This document shows positions 1 through 8,689 of a DNA stretch of 64,000 bases, piece by piece (within the stretch, counting starts at the first letter, position 1; each line of letters starts with the position of its first letter). A program made the translations under genes and the position numbers. Under the pieces are notes generated by a model. It made no database searches. It had not been told where the DNA came from and saw nothing but the letters and a program-made list of their open reading frames with translations. The DNA is taken from contig CM074704.1 of the NCBI GenBank assembly GCA_037367355.1, positions 1-64,000 of the forward strand, in the 5' to 3' direction. The stretch is from Neoscytalidium dimidiatum. Lineage: Eukaryota; Ascomycota; Dothideomycetes; Botryosphaeriales; Botryosphaeriaceae.

Positions 1-410
1 AAAGAAGAAGATAGAAGAATATCTTATTACGCGATAAGCTAGACTTAGACGGAAGTAAGAGAGAGAAAGAAGAAGAGACAAAAGAATACTTTATCGCGCG
101 ATAAGCTTAGATATCTTTAAGACGTTATCGTCTTTTCTAGTAGAGGAAAATACCTCGTAGAGAATTATAAGATAGCGACTACGGCGATACGTTCTAGATC
201 TACTAGAAGCCTATTATAGTCGAGCTATTTAAGAACGCTCCGCCGTCTATAGAAGATCTTAATCTCGAAATAAAATTATTAAGCTACCGAAAAACCTATC
301 GAAGCCTAAGTACGAGAATACGCGTAAGCGAGACTAAGACGAGAAGAAGATATCCGCTAAAACTAGATATAATAAGTCCGGTAAATAATAGTTTAAATAT
401 ATTCTTAACC

Positions 411-860
411 GCCTATACTTCGAAACTATTAAGCTATACGCAAAAGACTCGAATAGTACTTTAAGTAGACTAAGATACCGCTTAACGAATCGCTTAAGAC
501 GCTCTTTCTTAACCGCCTATACTTTAAAACTATTAAGCTATACGCGGAAGACTTAAATAGTACTTTAAGTAGACTAAGATACCGCTTAACGAATCGCTTA
601 AGGCGCTCTTTCTTAACCGCCTATACTTTAAAACTATTAAACTATATACGCGGAAGACTCTAGCTAGCCTCGAATAATACTTTAAGTAAACTAAGATACC
701 GCTTAATAAATCGCTCGAGACGCTCTTTCTTAACCGCCTATACTTTAAAACTATCGAGCCGTATACGTAGAAGACTTTAGCCGGCCTCGAATAGTACTTT
801 AAGTAGACTAAGGCACCGCTTAACGAATCGCTTAAGGCACTCTAAATTCTTAACCGCCTA
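411..860. repeat. Tandem repeat, about 100-118 bp unit, about 4 copies
   Basis: The motif beginning TTCTTAACCGCCTATACTT recurs at about 411, 508, 611 and 728, with a partial copy at about 846. Each copy runs through a conserved TACTTTAAGTAGACTAAGA segment and ends in GCTTAAG-C-GCTCTTT. Copies differ mainly by C/T and G/A transitions, as expected for tandem copies hit independently by RIP. Confidence 0.8.
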
Positions 861-1139
861 ATAAATAATAGAACGCTCTATTCTACGATAAAATAAGCGG
901 ATTAAAGTAGGCGAAGAAACGCTTCGTTGTCGCGATAAAACAAACGAAGTAGATAAAGAAACGCTTTATTATTATAACGAAACGAATAGAGCGAAGTAGA
1001 TAAGAAAACGCTTTATCGCGTAATAAAACGAGCGGAGCGAAGTAGGCGAAAGAACGCTTCGTTACCGCGAGAAGAAATACTTTATTACGTAACGAAATAG
1101 CTAAAGCGAACTAGACGAAGAAACGCTTAATAATAGCGT

Positions 1140-1650
1140 AATAAAAGCCTATTATAAAGAGGTACTTTTTATCTTAACGGCTAGATTCTTAGACTATAAA
1201 TTAGATATCTAGCGTAGCTAGTAGCTTAGTACTACTATTAAAGCCTATTATAAAGAGATACTTCTTATCTTAACGACTAGATTCTTAGACTATAGATTAA
1301 ATATCTAGCGTAGCTAGTAGTTTAGTACTACTATTAAAGCCTATTATAAAGAGATACTTCTTATCTTAACGACTAAATTCTTAAGCTATAGATTAGAGAT
1401 ACTTCTTATCTTAACGGCTAGATTCTTAGGCTATAGATTAGAGGTACTTCTTATTTTAACGGCTAGATTCTTAAGCTATAGATTAGAGGTACTTCTTATC
1501 TTAACGACTAGATTTTTAGGCTACGAATTAGAGATACTTTTTATCTTAACGGCTAGATTCTTAAACTACGAATTAGAGATACTTCTTATCTTAACGACTA
1601 GATTCTTAGACTACGAATCGAGTATCCGATATAGCTAGTAGCTTAGTACT
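1140..1650. repeat. Tandem repeat with about 100 bp units and about 50-60 bp sub-units
   Basis: The phrase ACTTCTTATCTTAACG-CTAGATTCTTA is repeated about nine times. The first copies carry an extra segment (TATCTAGCGTAGCTAGTAG and TAGTACTACTATTAAAGCC), giving units of about 100 bp. Later copies lack it and have a spacing of about 50-60 bp. The last copy regains a GTAGCTTAGTACTA-like tail near 1640. Confidence 0.75.
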
Positions 1651-1659
1651 AATATTCTA

Positions 1660-2735
1660 AGTAGACGAAGAAATACTTCGTCGCCGCGCGAAAGAATACT
1701 TTATAAGAAAAAAAAGAAGATAGAAAGATACTTTATCGCGCGATAAAATAAGTAACCGATAAAACGCTTTATCGCGCGATAAAACGAGCGAAGTAAAGTA
1801 GGCGAAGAAATACTTTATCGCGGCGAGAAGAGACGCTTTATCGCGCGATAAAACGAGCGGAGCGAAGTAGGCGAAAGAACGCTTTGTTACGGCGAGAAAA
1901 GACGCTTTATCGCGCGACGAAATAAGCGGAGCGAAGTAGATAAAGGAACGTTTCGTTATAGCGAGAAGAGACGCTTTATCGCGTAACGAAATAAGCGGAG
2001 TAAAGTAGGCGAAGGAACGCTTCGTCGCCGCGCGAAAGAACGCTTCGTCGCGCGATAAAACGAGCGGAGCGAAGTAGGCGAAGGAACGCTTCGTCGCCGC
2101 GAGAAGAGACGCTTCGTCGCGCGACGAAACGAGCGGAGCGAAGTAGGCGAAGGAACGCTTCGTCGCCGCGCGAAGAAACGCTTCGTCGCGCGATAAAATA
2201 AGCGGAGCGAAGTAGGCGAAGGAACGCTTCGTCGCCGCGCGAAGAGACGCTTCGTCGCGCGACGAAACGAGCGGAGCGAAGTAGGCGAAGGAACGCTTCG
2301 TCGCCGCGAGAAGAGACGCTTCGTCGCGTAACGAAACGGGCGGAGCGAAGTAGGCGAAGGAACGCTTCGTCGCCGCGAGAAGAGACGCTTCGTCGCCGCG
2401 TAAAGAGACGCTTCGTCGCGCGATAGAATAGGCGGAGCGAAGTAGGCGAAGGAACGCTTCGTCGCCGCGCGAAGAGACGCTTCGTCGCGCGACGAAACGG
2501 AGCGAAGTAGGCGAAGGAACGCTTCGTCGCCGCGAGAAGAGACGCTTCGTCGCGCGACGAAACGGGCGGAGCGAAGTAGGCGAAGGAACGCTTCGTCGCC
2601 GCGAGAAGAGACGCTTCGTCGCCGCGTAAAGAGACGCTTCGTCGCGCGATAGAATAGGCGGAGCGAAGTAGGCGAAGGAACGCTTCGTCGCGCGACGAAA
2701 CGGGCGAAGGAACGCTTCGTCGCGCGATAGAGTAC
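1660..2735. repeat. 69-bp satellite, about 14 copies, CpG-rich and CpA-free
   Basis: The anchor GCGGAGCGAAGTAGGCGAAG occurs at 2133, 2202, 2271 and 2340, an exact period of 69 bp, and continues with truncated or fused units to about 2730. Each unit contains GGAACGCTTCGTCG followed by GAGACGCTTCGTCGCGCGACGAAACG, so a unit has two near-identical half-motifs and internal inverted complementarity (CGCTTCGTCG against CGACGAA-CG). Left-hand copies (1700-2000) are more AT-rich and more mutated than the right-hand ones. It is not a CRISPR array: there are no unique spacers and the setting is eukaryotic. Confidence 0.85.
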
Positions 2736-2929
2736 TCTCGATCCCTAAATCGGCCGGCCGATATCCGGGGCGGGCGGTAGGGTTAACCCGACTAGCGGTA
2801 TAAATCGGGTACTAAATCGGCTATACTTAGTATTAGGTAGTTACGATACTAAATCCCCTTAGAGATAGTCTATACTTTCTCTACTTTATAGCTTATTCTA
2901 TATATAAAAAGGCGGCTATTAATAGTCTT

Positions 2930-4692
2930 TTTCTATTTCTTTTTAATACGAAACGAGACTATAACGAATTCTACGAATTAGTTTTCTCTTTTCTTCTTAG
3001 AGGTAGCCTAGTAGGGCTTTCTAATAAAAGAAAGACCTACGTTAAAGATCTCTATTTCTTTCTTAATAAAGAAATCGATTAGAATATCCTTAGTCTCCCG
3101 CGTAGAAATTCTATAGATAATAACCTTATACTAGGCCTTAACTAGTTTTAGGTTAGAATTAGAAAGGACTTTCCTAATAATATCCTCTTTTTCTAAGAGG
3201 AATTAGCTAGTATAGCCTTTAGTACCCGTAATTAGGATATTTTCCTTAAATAAAAGAGAAGTTCCTTAGATAACGGGTTTATTTACGAAACCGGCTTCTA
3301 CGAACGCGAGGTTTAGCTTTTATCGAAGTCGGATTCCGTTAAATTAGTCTCGTACGCCGTCGTAGAAGATAGTAATTTATCTATCTTTAATAGACGTTAG
3401 TTTTACGAGCTTCGTAGTTGTTTTTTTAGTTAGTTTTTTATACGATATAGTTATAAAACCGTCGTTTAGAACTAAACCTACCGCTATTAAGGCGTAGAAG
3501 ATAGGTTTTTTAGCTAGAACTAGCTGGCTCGGCTGGGATTTTCCCGTAGAAGTTACGAAGATAGCTTCGAGATTCCTCGTTTTATTCGAAAGCGTACGAA
3601 ATACGTTCTTAAGAGCGCGGACTTCGGTTATAAGAATTAACTTAGTAAAGTCGATTTTCTCTTTTACTATATATTTACGAAAGACGATAAGAAGTTCGCT
3701 AAGGTTATTTATCTTAGACTAGTCGTCTTCGAGGTCGACCGCCTTAATAAGATAATCGAACGCGGCTTTAATATATTCTATAGAGGTCTTTAGTTTTAAT
3801 TCCGATATATACTAGATTCTTTTTTTAGAGCGGAATTTAAATAGATTAATACCCGTAGTTATCGGCGAGAAGGAAAGTTTTTTTTCTAGCGTTAGTATAG
3901 GCTCTACTATTATTATTATCTTTAGTCTTCTCGATAGCGGTATTACTTTATTATTTTTTATCTCGATATCTTTAATACTACTAGAATCCGTAGTATTTAA
4001 AGATTCGATAACTACTAGCGTAGTCGATAGTCGAATTAGAGTCGAGAAATATAGAAGATCTAGGGAATTCGAAGAGTCTAGGAGCGGATATTCTTAGTTT
4101 TCTATACTCTTTCTAGAAAGAAAATAGTAGAAAATAGAAAATTAGACTAGAAAGAAATCGCCGGCTTTAGTTTCGTCTAAACTAAGCCGTAAATAAACGA
4201 ATTCTAAGCGAGCGCGGAGAATTTTCTTCGTTACTTTCTTCTAAGAAGTAATAAAGCGTTTTCGAGGTTATTTAGTTAAGCTTTTCGCTTATTTTCGGTT
4301 ATTCTTAGTTCGTATAGGTAGCGAGGTAGTAAAAACTCTACGTATACGGGCTACGGAAAAGAGGCGGAATAGAGAAGAGGGAAAAGCGCTTCTTCGCCTT
4401 AGATTTAGGTGCGTAAACGCGCTCTAAATCTAGTATAATTTAGTATAAAGGTACGTATAGATGTCTTCTAGCCGTAGCTTAGATTTCGTACGTTTTAGAG
4501 TCGTTTTAGAGTCTTAGTAGAGGTATAAAGGTTAAGAGAGACGATTTAGCCTAATAAGGCCTCTTTTCTACGCGATAGCGTAATAGCGCGTATAGCTATA
4601 AAGCTAAGATTTAAGAATCTAGTTAAGAAAATTAAGAGCTTTCGATAGATACTAGTCTTAGCGTTTTTTCTTAGGGTCGAATTCGAAGATTA
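2930..4692 (-). mobile_element. Probable RIP-destroyed LINE 5' region and ORF1 relic (copy A)
   Basis: Conceptual minus-strand translation of about 3900 to 2930, read through TAG and TAA codons, stays in one frame for hundreds of bases. It has a composition reminiscent of the gag-like ORF1 of Tad1-type fungal LINEs, with many Lys, Ile and Leu and a YKVIIYRI-like stretch near 3130. The 3752-4692 part is repeated at 5641-6578. This is an inference from frame persistence and resemblance only. Alternatives are part of an LTR or of another element. A real Tad1-like RNase H fragment at 53230-53820 shows that such elements occur in this genome. Confidence 0.35.
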
Positions 4693-5640
4693 TAGATAAC
4701 GGCTTCTATCTACGTACTAGTCTAGAATCTAAGAATACGAAAAGCTCTTAGTTAGCGAAAGTTATTAAAGTAGACCGCCTCTTAAACTACTATAACGCTA
4801 TAAGAGAGTTTCTCTAAAAATAACTCTACTAAGTCTAGAAAGAATAAGAACGCTATACTAATAAGCTTTAATAATCTTATCTAGCCTTTAAACTTAGCGA
4901 TAAGGTATTTATAGACGCTAGGTACTTTAACCTAAATAAAGAAATAAAGTTTCTTAGACCTAAGAGTATAGGGCCCTACGAAATTATCTAAGTTATTAAT
5001 AATAAAGCCTACGAAATCGCGCTTCTAGAATATATATAAAATAAGAGTCTCTTTAATATCTTCTATTCTTAGAAGCTTTATCTCGCTTTAGATAACCTCT
5101 ACCCGGACTAAGTATAAGAACTAGGCCCCGTAGTCCTAATCTAGAACGACGATAAAGATACGCTATATAAAAAATAGAAAGTACTAGAGATAGTTAGCTA
5201 TAACGAATCGGCTAAAAACCGTATCTATAGAGCTATCTATACGCTAGATTAGAATAACTAGAATATCGCTTCGCCTCTCTAGCTTTAGACTAACTTTAAG
5301 AACGCCTTAGATAAGATTAGAGAATACTACGCCTAGTATTCTAAGATAGAATCCCCGCTAAATTTTTTTCTCTTAGAGCTTAGAGAATCTTACTTAGAGA
5401 AGGGGAAGATAATATTAGGCTCTTAAGACTTAGATAGTAGATTAGGCTACTAAATAAATATCTAGCGGCTTTATAGATTAGATAGAAACTAGAATAACGT
5501 TATTTTATAGACTTAGTTATAGTAGCGCTAAGATAGCTAGATATATCTATCTATCTATTTCTCTATTATCTTCTCTTCTTTTTCTTTTTATACTTAGATT
5601 TCTTTTTAATAGTAATACTATTCTTTTAGTTTAAGCTATC
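4693..5640 (+). mobile_element. RIP-destroyed chromovirus (Ty3/gypsy) integrase end and chromodomain relic
   Basis: The plus frame starting at codon position 4884, read through stops, shows the landmark order of the C-terminal integrase of fungal Ty3/gypsy elements. A DKVFIDAR segment near 4899-4922 corresponds to the usual GDKV-LDARN. A GPYEII stretch near 4968-4986 is the GPY/F module. An LFNIFYS...KLYLALDNLYPD stretch at about 5048-5107 corresponds to the HPVFHVSLL-P region. A chromodomain-like segment of about 65 codons follows (about 5150-5345), in which several expected Trp codons now read TAG. Stops sit exactly where CAG, CAA or TGG would be expected. Only the 3' end of pol is present. 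Confidence 0.62.
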
Positions 5641-6578
5641 TTATAAACGCGACTTTAATATATTTCGCGGAGGTCTTTAGTTTTAAGTCTAGTATATACC
5701 GGGTTCTTTTCTTAAAGTAGTATTCGAACGGGTTAATATCTATAGAGATAGACGAGAAGAAAAGTCTTTTTTTAAAAGTTAGCGTAGGCTTAATTATTAC
5801 TATTATCTTTAGTCTTCTTAGTAGTAGTATAATTTCGTTATTTTCTATCTTAATATCTTTAATACTACTTAATCTTATAGTATTCGAAGATTTAATAACT
5901 ACTAGTGTAGTTAATAGTTAAATTAGAGTTAAGGGGCGTAGAGAATCTAAAGAATCTAAAGAATCTAAAAGCGAATATCTTTAGTTTTCTATACTCTTTC
6001 TAGAAAAGAAATAGTAGAAATAGAAAATTAGACTAGAAAGAAATCGCCGGCTTTAATTTCGTCTAAACTAAGTCGTAAATAAACAAATTTTAAGCGAGCG
6101 TAGAAAATTTTCTTCGTTACTTTCTTCTAAGAAGTAACGAAGCGTTTTTAGAGCTATTCGATTAAACTTTTCGCTTATTTTCGGTTATTCTTAGTTCGCG
6201 TAGATAGAAAGATAGTAAAAACTCTACGTATATAAGCCGCGGAAAAGAGACGGAATAGAGAAGAAAAGAAAGCGCTTTTTCGCCTTAAATTTAGATACGT
6301 AAACGCGCTCTAAATCTTATATAACTTTATATAGAGGTACGCGTAGGTATTTTTAATAGATTCCGAACTTTTTATATTTTTTTAAGTTAATTTAGAATTT
6401 TAGTAGAAATACGAAGGTTAAAAAAGTTAATTTAATCTAATAAGGTCTCTTTTCTACGCGATAATATAGTAGCGCGTATAGCTACGAAGCTAAGATTCGA
6501 GAATCTAGCTAAGAAAATCGAGAGCTTTTAATAAATATTAGTCTTAGCGCTTTTTCTTAGAGTTAAATTCGAAGATTA
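5641..6578 (-). repeat. Second copy (B) of the 940-bp LINE-like 5' segment
   Basis: This segment aligns end to end with 3752-4692 in the same orientation. Shared landmarks are GAGGTCTTTAGTTTTAA, CTATTATCTTTAGTCTTCT, TCTTTAATACTACT, TTTTCTTCGTTACTTTCTTC and TCTACGCGATA, with TTCGAAGATTA at the right edge. Differences are overwhelmingly C/T and G/A. Similarity stops abruptly at 5641 and 6578. Two direct copies of about 940 bp flank the 948-bp chromovirus relic, so a diverged LTR pair is the main alternative. Confidence 0.55.
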
Positions 6579-7129
6579 GTAGATAAGTTAATCTAAATAA
6601 ATTATATAGCTATTATATAATATAGGCGTCTAAGCTTATTTTTTAGTTTTTAACTTCTAATAGTATTAGTAGATAATATTACTATTATACTCTTATTTTA
6701 TAGTATTTACTTTTATTATCTTTTTACTTTCTATTTATATAATTTTTTATTCTCTATAAGCTTTCTATTAGACCGTATTTTCTTTCTAGATATAGCGTTT
6801 ATAGACGTTCTTTTTATATAGGCGGTAGTTATTATCTACTAGTATTTCCGTACGCGCTACTATCCCGTACCTCTAGTCTTTTCGTATAGAACTAAGAAGC
6901 GTAGCTCTACTAGGCGTAGGGTCTTTAAGACTCTACGGCTTATTTTCCCGTACGGGCTCGCGGCCCTTATAGCTATAAAGCCCGTATATTCTAGGGTTCG
7001 TAATATAAAGTAATACTTAGAGATATTCGCGTATTTTCTATATAATTCTAGTATAGCGTCACTGGGCGTCCTAGTGCGCCGTACGGACTCGCACTAATAA
7101 TACTTATGCTGGATACTATAGTACGTCCG

Positions 7130-7543
7130 TTATATAAATATCTTAGTCTCGCCGCTTGCGGAGTTGAATATAAAAACAGCCCAGCCAATTATAGAACCCT
7201 TCCGGTTGTAGTACTCACGACGGTCGTCTCGCCGGGCAGCCTGCCCGAGCTGCATGAAATCGCTCCAGAGAGACAAATCGGCAACCTTTTCCACCGACAG
7301 AGCCCAAGCAACGAGGCGGCGGATATCATACTCGTAGTCCATAGCGTAGTCCGAACTGAGAAACCCCTCCGCACCTTCTAAGCTGGGGCACAGGAAGAAG
7401 GCGGCAGAGCAGCGAGCGCGCGCATTATAGAATAAGACCGCGTCCGCCGCTCGCGCGAGCCTGCCCAGTTCAGCCAGCAGCGGTCCGATACGCCTATCGT
7501 CATAGACGAAGCTATTCACCGATACCGCCTTCGCTGCCCACAT
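7130..7543 (-). CDS. Hypothetical protein, 137 aa
   Basis: The ORF opens with ATG at 7543 and ends at 7130, just inside normal-composition DNA beside the RIP island. I do not recognise the protein. It has an acidic and aromatic middle part (DYEYDIRR) and a basic RRDDRREYYNRK stretch near residue 105, with no signal peptide and no obvious membrane segment. It lies downstream of, and on the same strand as, the broken ORF at 7802-8542, and both could be remnants of one larger locus. It may be only a chance ORF. Confidence 0.25.
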   Translation of the reverse strand: MWAAKAVSVNSFVYDDRRIGPLLAELGRLARAADAVLFYNARARCSAAFFLCPSLEGAEGFLSSDYAMDYEYDIRRLVAWALSVEKVADLSLWSDFMQLGQAARRDDRREYYNRKGSIIGWAVFIFNSASGETKIFI

Positions 7544-7801
7544 GCGAATCTCTGTGACGAGGTGTCCCTATGGGATACTCTGCACCGGCTTTGCTATGGG
7601 AGGCGGGGACGGTGTTGGCACTACTAAATCAGGGACGACTTACGAGTCGTCTTCCAGGTGCCGCCTTTCCGACAGCATTTATACACGCTCTTCCGGAGTC
7701 CCTAGGAGAACCACTTAAGGGTGCTCATATCGAGGCGGAGGCTGTGATGCAGACTCTTACTCTATAAAGATTTCAGCGTTCGCTAAAGGGACGGGCCGAT
7801 C

Positions 7802-8542
7802 TTAAGGGGAGCAGGAGTCGTAACGACCCAGAATTACGGCAAGCTCACGCAGAGCCTCCCGTGCGTAGTCACTTAGCCGTGCGTAAACGACGAAACTAAC
7901 GACGCGGGATAGCGAGGTAAGTGCTTCGACCATACGAGCACCAGCTGCGGTGTCACATTTAACCGCTTTAACGTTGGGCATTACCAGCCGCCCGGGGGCG
8001 CGGAGGATGAAGGAGGCGCGAGCAATAAGGCCCGATTCTAATAGGCCGGCATCATAAGCAGCGGCAGCCACGGCGCCGACGTCCTATATCTTACGCATAT
8101 CGAACTGCATTATTAGGGCGGCGCTCAAAGAAAGGTCGAGCGTGAGACGGCGGCTACGCGGCTGGCCACCGAGGCGGATCTTGACGGCGAGAGAGAACTG
8201 GAGAGCGGCTAGGATACGGTCGTTGTCGAGACGGCCGGTTAGGATAAATGACGACTCCTTGTTCACTAGCGAGAGCGAACCGAGGGTGCGGCTCTTGCCA
8301 GTGTCGAGATCGGTCCACTCAGCCAGGACACGTTCCTTCAGAAAGGCGCGCTGGCACGCCATATCTACAAGCAATATATCAGCCAGGAAAACGCACGATG
8401 AGGAGAAAATTCGATGCAGAAAACCCCCCCGGGCCGCGGCCACGGGTAACCCGCCCACCCAGGCTTTGGCGCGAGCAGCCTCGACTCGGTACGCAGAGCT
8501 GCCACGGCAGGCTGTACTGGGGACAGTTGCGCGGCACAGCAC
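7802..8542 (-). pseudogene. Unidentified gene interrupted by a single TAG
   Basis: Two minus-strand ORFs, 8542-8084 and 8083-7802, lie in exactly the same frame and are separated only by a TAG at 8086-8084. Together they give about 246 codons. The stop lies between QFDMRKI and DVGAVAAAAYD. It would be a CAG or TGG codon before one C-to-T or G-to-A change, the kind RIP makes, and the locus borders the RIP island. No ATG stands at the left edge of the open frame (only GTG), so the true 5' end is unknown. I cannot assign a family. Confidence 0.38.
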
Positions 8543-8689
8543 GAGGCACGAGCCTGAACCGCCACCTACAGAAGCACAACCGTGGGACAGTCACGCTGTT
8601 TTATAGCTCACCAGCACGACGAGTTGAGCTCGCCTAGGGACGGTTGCGCAGCCCAGCACGAAGCACGAGCCTAAACCGCCACCTTCAGG
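8521..8689 (+). repeat. Pair of direct repeats, about 50 bp, offset 117 bp
   Basis: The segment 8521-8570 (GGACAGTTGCGCGGCACAGC, then an ACGAGGCACGAGCCTGAACC tail and CGCCACCTACAG) reappears at 8638-8689 with a few substitutions. The differences include CCTGAACC against CCTAAACC and a few other substitutions. The intervening sequence is not repeated. Confidence 0.6.

Larger units (their letters stand above)
1..7057. repeat. RIP-mutated, gene-free repeat island
   Basis: No open reading frame of 60 codons occurs here, while nearly every later kilobase has several. CpA and TpG dinucleotides are almost absent: whole 60-base lines contain none. TpA is very common and CpG remains abundant, especially at 1700-2735. 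That is the expected product of fungal repeat-induced point mutation, which converts CpA to TpA on either strand of duplicated DNA; ordinary CpG deamination would have removed CpG instead. TAG and TAA stops are therefore scattered through former coding sequence. The state ends abruptly near 7030-7110, where CA and TG reappear. The island contains the tandem blocks and transposon relics listed separately. Confidence 0.88.

Noticed and set aside
1..300. Possible chromosome end at the left edge
   Set aside because: No TTAGGG/CCCTAA tandem run is visible, so subtelomeric position is only suggested by the satellites and RIP.
1660..2735. Regular repeat array that might be taken for a CRISPR
   Set aside because: The whole 69-bp unit is repeated with no unique spacers, there are no cas genes, and the genome is fungal.
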